Assembly: GCA_905373785.1 (NCBI GenBank)
Contig: CAJPUK010000093.1
Location: 1 to 9,395 of the forward strand
Direction: 5' to 3'
Length of the DNA: 9,395 nucleotides
DNA from: an uncultured Johnsonella sp.
GTDB lineage: Bacteria; Bacillota; Clostridia; Lachnospirales; Lachnospiraceae
The position numbers and the translations under genes are program-made. The notes under the pieces were generated by a model, which did not search any database, was not told where the DNA came from, and saw nothing but the letters and a program-made list of their open reading frames with translations. Below, piece after piece: positions 1 through 5,597 of this stretch. Positions within the stretch are counted from its first letter, which is position 1, and every line of letters starts with the position of its first letter.

Positions 1-19
1 TATTTTTAAATAAAAAACT

Positions 20-1036
20 TTATACTCTTGCAATCATTTCCCCGTATCTGTCCTTCGCCATCTCTAAAAACTCTTCGACTTCCTCAAGTGTAGGCATATC
101 CTCACTTATACTCCTGCTTGCCACAAGCATTGCCGCATGAGCACTGCCCATCTCCATAGCATCAATAATTTCCATTCCGGCAAAAAGCCCGTTAATAAAT
201 GAAACTATATAGCCGTCTCCACCCCCAAGACCCTTTAGGTTATCCACCGGAAAGGGCTTTATAAAAAAGCTTTCTTCCTTATCGGTATAGGTAGCGGAGC
301 CTTCATCACCATGCCTTATTACCACTAATTTTGCCCCTTTTGAAAACCAATATTTTGCGCTGTCCTCATCATTTCCCGACAGATTAAGCTCCGTCTCCAT
401 AAGGTCGTACTCTTCTCTAAGACCTATCACGATATCACTTTGCTCTGTTACAAGACTGTAGTACTTTGCCACCTCTTTATTATCCTGCCAACTGTGCGCC
501 CTGTAATCAAGGTTAAATACTATCTTTGTAGCTGATTTTTTTGCAAGCTCCACCGCCTTAAGCACCGCCTCTCTTGAAGGAGAAGCCGCAAGTGCCGTAC
601 CTGATATAAAAAGCAGTTTGGAAAGCTTTATATACTCTTCGTCTATATCACTTATATCAAGGCTCAGATCGGCAGCCTTATTTCTGTACATAATTAAGTT
701 ATTTCCCTTACCCTCAAGCACTTCGCTGAAAGCAAGGCTTATCTTTTCACCGTTCTTTGTCTTTGATATATGTGTAGTATCTATGCCTTCTTTCTCAAAG
801 CCTTTTAAGACAAAGTTACCGAAACTGTCATCGGATACCTTTCCTATAAAACCTACACTTCTTCCAAGCCTTGCCATACCTATGGCTATATTTGCAGGAG
901 AGCCGCCTATATATTTCTTAAAGATTGAGCACTCGTCCAAGGTCTTAAAAAAGTCGGTGGGAATCATATCTATAGATGCCCTTCCTAAAATAGTTATATC
1001 AAACTTTCTGTTATTATCAAATTCTATGTAATTCAT
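20..1036 (-). CDS. iolC: 5-dehydro-2-deoxygluconokinase, PfkB family
   Basis: Predicted to phosphorylate 5-dehydro-2-deoxy-D-gluconate with ATP, a cytosolic step of myo-inositol catabolism. The 338-residue product has the PfkB N-terminal signature GGSPANIAIGMARLG at about residues 44-58 and the C-terminal GLGGGDGY motif at about 269-276, whose Asp (about 274) is the expected catalytic base. IolC-like stretches are NLDYRAHSW, IGLREEYDLME and SRSISEDMPTLEE near the C-terminus. Length matches the family. I chose the ATG at 1034-1036 because GAGG (1043-1046) lies 6 nt upstream; an in-frame ATG at 1046-1048 would add four residues but has a poor ribosome binding site. It is the first gene of a leftward unit whose next gene lies outside the window. 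Other PfkB sugar kinases are the main alternative, but the IolC-specific stretches make them less likely. Confidence 0.86.
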   Translation of the reverse strand: MNYIEFDNNRKFDITILGRASIDMIPTDFFKTLDECSIFKKYIGGSPANIAIGMARLGRSVGFIGKVSDDSFGNFVLKGFEKEGIDTTHISKTKNGEKISLAFSEVLEGKGNNLIMYRNKAADLSLDISDIDEEYIKLSKLLFISGTALAASPSREAVLKAVELAKKSATKIVFNLDYRAHSWQDNKEVAKYYSLVTEQSDIVIGLREEYDLMETELNLSGNDEDSAKYWFSKGAKLVVIRHGDEGSATYTDKEESFFIKPFPVDNLKGLGGGDGYIVSFINGLFAGMEIIDAMEMGSAHAAMLVASRSISEDMPTLEEVEEFLEMAKDRYGEMIARV

Positions 1037-1068
1037 ATTTTTCCTCATTCTTTAATCAAACCGGATAA

Positions 1069-1403
1069 GGTGTTGTCTCATAAGACAGACCCTAAAAATA
1101 GTAAGTAATTTTCATCAATCAGTCTTCGCACAATGCTATAACTCAAGCTAATCAGCACTCTGTTTCAAATCGGTACAGGAACACTGACTGGCAGTCTGTT
1201 TTAAATTGTAACACTAATAAAAAACAAATGTTCTTCTGTGCAAAACTGTTATTTAAAACCGCTTATAATACATTAAAATATCTTTCTTAAAACCAACTTA
1301 AAAGAGGCTGTCACATAGAAAAGAAAATAATACTTTATATAGCAGCTTTTTGCTTTATTTACTGTTATATGTCGTATATTCCGTTCTTAATGCAACAGCC
1401 CCC
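1069..1403. repeat. Degenerate transposon-like inverted ends (MITE or IS remnant)
   Basis: This non-coding stretch between iolC and cobO contains two similar left-type ends and one right-type end. Left ends: GGTGTTGTCTCATAAGA at 1069-1085 and GAGGCTGTCACATAG at 1304-1318. The right end, read on the minus strand from 1403, is GGGGGCTGTTGCATTAAG. The shared pattern is roughly GGNTGTYNCAT. Neither interval encodes a transposase. I cannot assign the IS family, and no convincing target-site duplication is visible. Confidence 0.4.
1157..1210. repeat. Short imperfect direct repeat
   Basis: TCTGTTTCAAAT at 1159-1170 recurs as TCTGTTTTAAAT at 1195-1206 (11 of 12 identical), 36 bp apart in the non-coding DNA upstream of iolC. 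Each is followed by a GTA-containing and CACT-containing stretch, so the similarity extends loosely. It could be a decayed tandem duplication; no function is apparent. I saw no convincing iolC promoter in 1047-1300. Confidence 0.35.
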
Positions 1404-1439
1404 GATTTTATAAAAAATATTTTAAAGCCCTATAAAATC
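1404..1439 (-). terminator. AT-rich inverted repeat, possible weak cobO terminator
   Basis: GATTTTATA (1404-1412) and TATAAAATC (1431-1439) form a 9-bp perfect stem about 60 bp downstream of the cobO stop. The loop is AT-rich and there is no GC-rich stem, so intrinsic terminator function is uncertain. Confidence 0.3.
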
Positions 1440-1496
1440 TTATATGATCAATTTTCAAATGCATATTGCGAAACTTGATTTTAATAAGAAAATATT

Positions 1497-2024
1497 TTAC
1501 AACTCTATACCCTTTCTTGCAGACAGCCCCATATCATAAGGATGCCTTATTTTGGTCATATTTGTAATATAAGCTGCAAGTTCTCTTATTTCATCCGGAG
1601 CATCTCTTCCGGTAAGCACCACTTCCAACTTTTCCGGTTTGTTTTTCAAAAACTCTAAAGCCGGTGCTTTTTCTATCATATCGTAGTTATAAGCTGCCAT
1701 AAATTCATCCATAATAAGCAAATCTTTATCCTGAGCTGCTGCCACTACTTTATTAAAATATTCCTGATGATCTTTTTTGTTTTGTGCAACCTCTTCTTCC
1801 GTCATATACTTAATAAACTTGATTTTATGCGGATATGAAATTATCTCTATATTATCAGAGCTATCAAGTACATTTAACTCTCCGGTTCTGTCATCCTTAA
1901 GAAACTGGCAGATAAGTACCTTAAGTCCTGTTCCGGCAGCTCTTGCTGCAAGCCCCATAGCTGCTGTGGTCTTGCCCTTTCCGTCTCCTGTATATATATG
2001 TATAACACCTTTTTTTAATGGCAT
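1497..2024 (-). CDS. cobO: Cob(I)alamin / cob(I)yrinic acid a,c-diamide adenosyltransferase
   Basis: Transfers the adenosyl group of ATP to the cobalt of a reduced corrinoid, giving adenosylcobalamin or its precursor; cytosolic. The 175-residue product is typical in length for the CobA/CobO/BtuR family. It has an N-terminal P-loop GDGKGKTTAA at residues 13-22, the following KVLICQFLKDD strand, a Walker-B-like LLIMDEFMAAYNY at about 103-115, and the family C-terminal region VVLTGRDAPDEIRELA...RKGIEL. The start is set by AAGGAGG at 2030-2036, 5 nt from the ATG. It lies alone on the minus strand, divergent from the Ldh_2-family gene, with its own promoter and a structured leader. The family is clear; whether the substrate is cobyrinic acid diamide, cobinamide or cobalamin cannot be told from sequence. 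No other corrinoid gene is in the window. Confidence 0.9.
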   Translation of the reverse strand: MPLKKGVIHIYTGDGKGKTTAAMGLAARAAGTGLKVLICQFLKDDRTGELNVLDSSDNIEIISYPHKIKFIKYMTEEEVAQNKKDHQEYFNKVVAAAQDKDLLIMDEFMAAYNYDMIEKAPALEFLKNKPEKLEVVLTGRDAPDEIRELAAYITNMTKIRHPYDMGLSARKGIEL

Positions 2025-2068
2025 ATAAACCTCCTTAGGTTAAATGTATTTTTAATCTATATTATTAT

Positions 2069-2160
2069 CAGACTTATTGTTCCGTTATAAGTTCTGATGT
2101 ATCGGCATTGCAGTATTAAAGCAATTACCCTTTATCAAAAATGTTCAGATGGTTTTGATA
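2069..2160 (-). promoter_or_regulatory. Structured 5' leader of cobO with three hairpins
   Basis: Three stem-loops lie in a row in the predicted leader. The first is TATCAAAA with TTTTGATA (2133-2160, 8-bp stem) at the very 5' end. The second pairs GGCATTGC (2104-2111) with GCAATTACC (2121-2129) and contains a bulge. The third pairs ACTTAT with ATAAGT, extended by CAG and CTG (2069-2096). I see no cobalamin-riboswitch B12 box (GCCACTG), so this is not called a riboswitch. The first hairpin could equally be a DNA operator at the start site. Confidence 0.4.
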
Positions 2161-2165
2161 GCTTT

Positions 2166-2194
2166 ATTATACTGTATTTGTACCACTTTGTTAA
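2166..2194 (-). promoter_or_regulatory. Promoter of the cobO-type gene
   Basis: On the minus strand, TTAACA (2189-2194) and TATAAT (2166-2171) are separated by exactly 17 bp, a good vegetative sigma-factor promoter. Transcription would start near 2159 and give a leader of about 135 nt. Confidence 0.7.
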
Positions 2195-2236
2195 GTAAAA
2201 AAGCGGCTTTATTTGTGAATTTAATTTTTGCATACG

Positions 2237-2265
2237 TTGTCAATGTATTACTTATAAATTATAAT
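2237..2265 (+). promoter_or_regulatory. Promoter of the Ldh_2-family dehydrogenase
   Basis: TTGTCA (2237-2242) and TATAAT (2260-2265) with a 17-bp spacer. The start would be near 2272, giving a leader of about 110 nt. That leader contains a modest hairpin (GTCAGGAG near 2314 with CTCTGAC ending near 2341) just before the ribosome binding site region. Confidence 0.72.
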
Positions 2266-2382
2266 ACTTGTTATAGTCACAAAATATCCTTGCTTATTAT
2301 ATAAATACATAAGTCAGGAGTACTTTTAATTCAGCTCTGACCGGTTATTTTGACAGCAGGGCAAAATACAAGGAGGATATAT

Positions 2383-3504
2383 ATGAGCCATTTATATTTC
2401 AGTATAGAAACACTTGAAAAGTTTTGTAAAGAAGCTTTTATTAAGTTCGGTTTTTCGGAAAGGGACAGTGATATTATCACTGATGTTCTTTTAACTTCGG
2501 ATAAATACGGTATAGAATCACACGGTATGCAACGAATTTCCCGTTACCATAAAGGAATTGAAAAGGGTATGATCAAGGTGGAAGCAAAACCTGAAGTCGT
2601 ATTTGAAACACCGGTTTCCGCAGTTATTGACGGTCATGACGGAATGGGACAGATTATTTCCCACAAGGCAATGCAAACAGCTATTGAAAAAGCCAAAACA
2701 AGCGGAATGTGTATTGTTACTGTAAGAAACTCCAATCATTACGGTATTGCCGGTTACTATGCGAAGATGGCGTGTGATGAAGGTCTTATCGGAATGTCAT
2801 TTACCAATTCCGAGGCTATTATGGTTCCCACCAATGCAAGATTGGCTATGCTTGGAAGTAATCCTATAGCCCTTGCGGTTCCCGCAAAGCCTTATCCTTT
2901 CCTTTTTGACGCTTCTACAACTGTAGTAACAAGAGGAAAGCTTGAGATGTACAGGAAGGCTGAGAAAACACTGCCAACAGGCTGGGCACTTGATAAAAAC
3001 GGAACTCCGTCAACTGATGCACAGGATGTACTTACTAATATCGTGAATAAAAACGGCGGCGGTATTATGCCTCTTGGCGGCAATGAAGAAATATCCGGAA
3101 GCCATAAAGGTTACGGCTACGGCATGATATGTGAACTTTTCAGCTCAATCTTATCCTTGGGAATGACATCAAATCATACACATACCGGAGGAAAAGGCGG
3201 CACCTGTCACGGTTTTATTGCCATAGATCCTAAAATATTCGGAGAACCCCAAGTGATTATAGAGCATTTTTCAAGATTTTTACAAGAACTCAGAGATGCT
3301 CCTAAGGCGGAAGGTAAGGAGTACATTTACACTCATGGCGAAAAAGAAGCCCTTGCCTTGGAGCGTACAAAGAAAGAGGGTATAGGTATAGACATTAAGA
3401 CAATTATTGAAATGAAACAAATGAGCGATTATCTGGGTATGGATTTTGAGAGTTTCTTTAAAGATTTAAAACTTGACAGTGAAGAATACAATAATTTCTA
3501 TTAA
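2383..3504 (+). CDS. Malate/L-lactate dehydrogenase family (Ldh_2) oxidoreductase
   Basis: A 373-residue NAD(P)-dependent 2-hydroxyacid dehydrogenase of the family that includes malate, L-lactate, sulfolactate and ureidoglycolate dehydrogenases (PF02615 type, unrelated to classical Rossmann LDH). Family marks in order: ESHGMQRISRY at about residues 45-55, DGHDGMGQ at 83-90, RNSNHYGIAGYY at 115-126 with the conserved His at 119, GSNPIALAVPA at 158-168, FDASTT at 175-180, GSHKGYGYGM at 239-248, and GGKGGTCHGF near 275. The start is fixed by AGGAGG (2371-2376), 6 nt before the ATG; an in-frame TTG at 2350 has no such site. The substrate cannot be assigned from sequence. No partner gene is in the window; a strong promoter of its own suggests a single-gene unit. 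No clear GC-rich terminator follows it. Confidence 0.88.
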   Translation: MSHLYFSIETLEKFCKEAFIKFGFSERDSDIITDVLLTSDKYGIESHGMQRISRYHKGIEKGMIKVEAKPEVVFETPVSAVIDGHDGMGQIISHKAMQTAIEKAKTSGMCIVTVRNSNHYGIAGYYAKMACDEGLIGMSFTNSEAIMVPTNARLAMLGSNPIALAVPAKPYPFLFDASTTVVTRGKLEMYRKAEKTLPTGWALDKNGTPSTDAQDVLTNIVNKNGGGIMPLGGNEEISGSHKGYGYGMICELFSSILSLGMTSNHTHTGGKGGTCHGFIAIDPKIFGEPQVIIEHFSRFLQELRDAPKAEGKEYIYTHGEKEALALERTKKEGIGIDIKTIIEMKQMSDYLGMDFESFFKDLKLDSEEYNNFY

Positions 3505-3603
3505 AGGTGTTAAACTGTAAAAGCGAAACCGTAAGAAAAGTATTGCCGGATTTATAAATAAGTCCTGTGCATGAATAAATAAATATTATAAGTTTTTTAT
3601 AAA

Positions 3604-3677
3604 ATTATGCCATGTCTTTTATCTTTATCGAAATATAAAGTTTATATATTTTTACTAAAGCAAAGGCATGGCATAAT
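3604..3677. repeat. Long inverted repeat with nested hairpin
   Basis: ATTATGCCATG (3604-3614) is perfectly complementary to CATGGCATAAT (3667-3677). The stem continues inward through CTTT/AAAG with one G-T wobble, about 16 bp in all. Inside it CTTTAT (3623-3628) pairs with ATAAAG (3635-3640). There is no T-run on the plus strand; on the minus strand the stem is followed by TTTTAT. It could be a minus-strand terminator, a mobile-element end, or a structured RNA. Confidence 0.5.
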
Positions 3678-3693
3678 AGTAATAAAACCGCTT

Positions 3694-3759
3694 CTACATA
3701 CTCTTTTTCAGTATTTCTATAACTTCTTCTCTACTAAGCTGCTTATATCCGTGCGTGAA
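3694..3759 (-). pseudogene. Possible C-terminal gene remnant (minus strand)
   Basis: Read leftward from the 3738-3809 hairpin, an open frame encodes THGYKQLSREEVIEILKKSM then TAG (stop at 3694-3696), an amphipathic-helix-like tail resembling a real protein end. Upstream it is closed by an in-frame TAG inside the hairpin (3760-3762), so nothing functional is encoded. With only about 20 residues this may be chance; I do not recognise the parent protein. Confidence 0.22.
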
Positions 3760-3809
3760 CTACCCATAGGCTTTAAACTATGGGTAGTTCACCAGGCGTG
3801 GAAAGCAGC
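3738..3809. mobile_element. Long hairpin, likely IS200/IS605-type end or remnant
   Basis: GTGAACTACCCATAG (3755-3769) and CTATGGGTAGTTCAC (3778-3792) form a 15-bp perfect stem around the 8-nt loop GCTTTAAA. Beyond it, TCCGTGC (3748-3754) pairs with GCGTGGA (3796-3802, two G-T wobbles) and GCTGCTT (3738-3744) with AAGCAGC (3803-3809), separated by 3-nt bulges, for about 29 pairs in total. Long imperfect terminal palindromes with a GGGTAGTTCA-like arm are, from memory, typical of IS200/IS605 (TnpA/TnpB) element ends. No tnpA or tnpB is present, so this would be a solo end or a decayed insertion. It has no poly-T tail and is not a standard terminator. Confidence 0.5.
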
Positions 3810-3876
3810 AGGATTTAGCAGTTTTAGCACTGATTATTTTTCACCGGAGGATGCTGTACTTGTGGATGAATTTTAG
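3793..3876 (+). pseudogene. Possible C-terminal gene remnant (plus strand)
   Basis: Running rightward out of the 3738-3809 hairpin, an open frame encodes AWKAAGFSSFSTDYFSPEDA followed by VLVDEF and TAG (3874-3876). The composition (balanced, ends PEDAVLVDEF) looks like a genuine protein tail. The open frame continues upstream to 3607, but that part runs through the hairpins and reads as low-quality sequence. No ribosome binding site or start is evident. Possibly the tail of a host gene interrupted by the hairpin element; the parent is not recognised. Confidence 0.25.
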
Positions 3877-3936
3877 GCTCAAAACTTAATTATGTATACA
3901 CTTTTTATGCATTTATGCTATACTGTAGCTATAGTT

Positions 3937-3986
3937 AAATAAAGCACTTAGATAGCGTAAATACAAGCTATTTCAGTGCTTTATTT
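3937..3986 (-). terminator. Integrase terminator (bidirectional stem-loop)
   Basis: AAATAAAGCACT (3937-3948) and AGTGCTTTATTT (3975-3986) form a 12-bp perfect stem with an inner ATAGC/GCTAT stem, about 30 bp beyond the integrase stop. The A/T-rich outer arms give T-rich tracts in both directions. Confidence 0.6.
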
Positions 3987-4014
3987 GTTTACTGATAATA
4001 AATTGATAATATTT

Positions 4015-5079
4015 TTACAGGTTATCAAGTTTGCCCGCAAGTTCTCTTTGCTTATTAGGATACAAATGAGCGTATGTATTTAATGTCATTTTGATGTCTG
4101 AATGTCCCAGGCGATTTGCTATAAGTAAGGGATTTTCTCCAAGTTCTACAAGTAAAGCCACATGCGAATGTCTAAAATCATGTATCCTAATGTGTGGAAG
4201 ATTAGCAGCTTCACTATACCTATTTGTATAAATCCTTATAGTAGCTAATGACATAGTGAATATCCTTGTGTTATCATCCTTGTCATAGCAATGTGTCATG
4301 TACTCTTTTAGTTCATCAATTAAGAAATCCGGAAGAGCTACAACCCTTATACTTGATAAAGTCTTAGGACTTGTTACAATCTCTTTTTTATGCAGCATAC
4401 TTAAGGTCTTGTTTATATCTATGGTTTTATTCTCAAGGTCTATATCTTTGAATGTAAGGGCTAAAAGTTCGCCTATTCTTAAGCCGCAATAAAATAATAT
4501 ATCGAATACAGTTTTGTATTTTATATCCGGAATACACGCACGAAAAAGCCTGTACTGATCCAGTGTATAAAATTGCATTTTCTTAATATTTGTATTTTTA
4601 AGTTTACTTACTTTACTACAAGGGTTTACTGATAAATTGTGATACTTACATGCAAAGTTAAAAACAGTTGACAATGTAACATATACATAGTTTTTGTATG
4701 ATGTAGAAAGTTCCTTATTAGTTGTAGCGTTGTATTTAAAATTATTTTGCCAATCCCTTATATTTGCGGAAGTTATTTTATTAAGCTGCATATTACCGAA
4801 GTAAGGCAATATATGGGTCCTTAATACTATGTTCATAGTTTCATAAGTCCTTACCTTAAGCCTGCTGCTGCAATCATCCAAATACAGCTTTACCAAGTTC
4901 TTAAATAACATAGTAGGCTCGGAAGACAAATTATCAAGAAAATCACGCTCCCATGCTTGGGCATCCCTTTTAGTCTTAAAGCCCCTTTTAAGTTTTTGTT
5001 TACGGTAGCCTTGATAATCCGTATAATAGCAAGATACGAACCAGCTACATTTTTTATTATTGTCTTTATATACCGGCAT
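4015..5079 (-). CDS. int: Tyrosine site-specific integrase of an integrative element
   Basis: A 354-residue phage/island-type tyrosine recombinase expected to insert and, with an excisionase, excise the element at an att site. The N-terminus (about 1-50, SWFVSCYYTDYQGYRKQ...FKTKRDAQAWERDFL) is an arm-site DNA-binding domain. Residues 55-155 form the core-binding SAM-like domain; 170-350 is the catalytic domain. The catalytic set is complete: R201 (CGLRIGELLAL), K239 (TSPKTLSSIR), H300 and R303 (HDFRHSH), H326 (LGHSD) and nucleophile Y336 (NTYAHLYP). The ATG at 5077-5079 has AAAGGA (5090-5095) 10 nt upstream. It is leftward, the outermost gene of the element, so the left att site should lie in about 3877-4014. 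I found no tRNA there, and the core sequence cannot be defined without the right junction. Confidence 0.93.
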   Translation of the reverse strand: MPVYKDNNKKCSWFVSCYYTDYQGYRKQKLKRGFKTKRDAQAWERDFLDNLSSEPTMLFKNLVKLYLDDCSSRLKVRTYETMNIVLRTHILPYFGNMQLNKITSANIRDWQNNFKYNATTNKELSTSYKNYVYVTLSTVFNFACKYHNLSVNPCSKVSKLKNTNIKKMQFYTLDQYRLFRACIPDIKYKTVFDILFYCGLRIGELLALTFKDIDLENKTIDINKTLSMLHKKEIVTSPKTLSSIRVVALPDFLIDELKEYMTHCYDKDDNTRIFTMSLATIRIYTNRYSEAANLPHIRIHDFRHSHVALLVELGENPLLIANRLGHSDIKMTLNTYAHLYPNKQRELAGKLDNL

Positions 5080-5104
5080 AATTCATTTATCCTTTTCTAT
5101 AATG

Positions 5105-5131
5105 TGCGAAATCATAAGAAGACTAAGAATT
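5105..5131. repeat. 27-bp repeat, copy 1 (int leader)
   Basis: Begins TGCGAAATCATAAGAAGA and ends TAAGAATT. It matches 6547-6573 at 26 of 27 positions, same orientation, 1.44 kb apart. A second shared block follows (AGGTAC...GCATTAC, 5188-5201, against 6589-6606). This copy lies just upstream of the int ribosome binding site, within the predicted int 5' leader. Confidence 0.85.
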
Positions 5132-5142
5132 TATACCTTGCT

Positions 5143-5174
5143 ATTATACTTTAAGTGTAGTATTATACACTTAA
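5143..5174 (-). promoter_or_regulatory. Candidate int promoter with overlapping palindromic operator
   Basis: On the minus strand TATAAT occurs at 5143-5148, about 65 bp before the int start; its -35 region (AGTGTA, 5166-5171) is weak. A 9-6-9 inverted repeat, TTAAGTGTA (5151-5159) and TACACTTAA (5166-5174), covers the spacer and -35 region. The half-site ATACACTTAA recurs at 6216-6225 in the repressor/cro control region, suggesting a shared regulator. A plus-strand promoter reading (TTGCTA 5138-5143, 17 bp, TATTAT 5161-5166) overlaps it. Confidence 0.42.
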
Positions 5175-5223
5175 CAAGACAAACGGCAGGTACGGCATTA
5201 CCTCCCAGTAGTTAATTATCTAT

Positions 5224-5262
5224 AAAAATAGTCGCAGCTTACCGGGCGGGCGGCTATTTTTT
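5224..5262. terminator. Terminator at the toxin 3' end, usable in both directions
   Basis: AAAAATAG-T-CGC (5224-5235) pairs with GCG-G-CTATTTTT (5250-5261), ending in a T-run on both strands. The toxin stop codon sits inside the right arm. It would end the leftward toxin mRNA and any short rightward RNA from the promoter near 5138-5166. Confidence 0.65.
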
Positions 5263-5337
5263 ATTGAAAAAATCCATGATAGCGAATATAAGCATTATTG
5301 AACTGATTAATAAACTCAATATCTCGTACAGGCTCAT
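5254..5337 (-). CDS. Small hydrophobic peptide, putative type I (holin-like) toxin
   Basis: A 27-residue peptide: MSLYEILSLL, then ISSIMLIFAI, then MDFFNKK. It has a short MSLYE head, one predicted transmembrane segment (about residues 6-20, extending to 24) and a charged NKK tail. That is the layout of the small membrane-acting 'putative holin-like toxin' peptides of Firmicutes type I toxin-antitoxin systems (TxpA/BsrG-like in broad form). GAGGGGGTG (5345-5353) is a very strong ribosome binding site 7 nt before the ATG. The site can be masked by a hairpin in the leader pairing GTTCA with TGAAC and CCC with GGG (between 5342 and 5374), as in many type I toxins. An antisense RNA is predicted across the start. 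It lies in the gap between int and the repressor. Too short for family proof; the role is inferred from layout. Confidence 0.68.
   Translation of the reverse strand: MSLYEILSLLISSIMLIFAIMDFFNKK
5264..5292 (+). promoter_or_regulatory. Promoter of antisense (antitoxin) RNA
   Basis: TTGAAA (5264-5269), 17-bp spacer, TATAAG (5287-5292): near-consensus, located within the toxin reading frame but on the opposite strand. The start would be near 5299. Confidence 0.6.
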
Positions 5338-5451
5338 AAGCGTTCACCCCCTCACAAGACTAGGGAAGATGAACCGTCCGACCGTTTGCCCTATTAAATA
5401 TACAATTATCAAGGTCCCGGCAGCAGAATATAAATAACTGCTGCCTTTTTT
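5299..5451 (+). ncRNA. Predicted antisense antitoxin RNA
   Basis: A transcript of about 150 nt is bounded by the promoter at 5264-5292 and a textbook intrinsic terminator at 5419-5451. It contains no plausible reading frame. It would be complementary to the first half of the toxin coding region, its ribosome binding site and most of its leader, so it could block translation or trigger RNase III cleavage. The exact 5' end is an estimate. Confidence 0.55.
5419..5451 (+). terminator. Intrinsic terminator of the antisense RNA
   Basis: GGCAGCAG (5419-5426) and CTGCTGCC (5438-5445) form a perfect 8-bp GC-rich stem around an 11-nt AT loop, followed by TTTTTT (5446-5451). The T-run is on the plus strand only, so it ends a rightward transcript although both protein genes next to it run leftward. 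Confidence 0.85.
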
Positions 5452-5464
5452 ATATGTCTTTCGT

Positions 5465-5518
5465 TTCCTAAATTTAGGAAGCAAGCACAAGTTATAACAC
5501 CTGTTTATTTATCAACAA
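5465..5518 (-). promoter_or_regulatory. Candidate toxin promoter with 16-bp palindrome
   Basis: On the minus strand TTGTTG (5513-5518), 16 bp, then TATAAC (5491-5496) preceded by TG one base upstream (extended -10). The start would be near 5484, giving a toxin leader of about 145 nt. Just downstream lies the perfect palindrome TTCCTAAATTTAGGAA (5465-5480), a possible operator or start-proximal hairpin. Confidence 0.4.
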
Positions 5519-5597
5519 AAAATATAACAGTGTGGTATCTGCTGCTATGCGAAATTTACTGTATAAAACAAGTTATTAGACTTTTTCATTTAATGTT

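Noticed and set aside
618..1031. 137-codon rightward frame opposite iolC
   Set aside because: Antisense shadow of a well-supported PfkB kinase; low-complexity hydrophobic/serine-rich translation without a start signal.
2025..2165. Cobalamin riboswitch upstream of cobO
   Set aside because: Hairpins are present but the conserved B12-box core is not visible and the leader is shorter than a typical cobalamin riboswitch.
3607..3876. 89-codon rightward frame downstream of the dehydrogenase
   Set aside because: Its first two thirds run through two strong inverted repeats and AT-rich DNA, with no ribosome binding site. Only the last 27 codons look protein-like and are listed as a possible remnant.
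3877..4014. tRNA gene or defined attL core beside int
   Set aside because: No tRNA cloverleaf or CCA-type 3' end is recognisable. The right junction is outside the window, so no core repeat can be shown.
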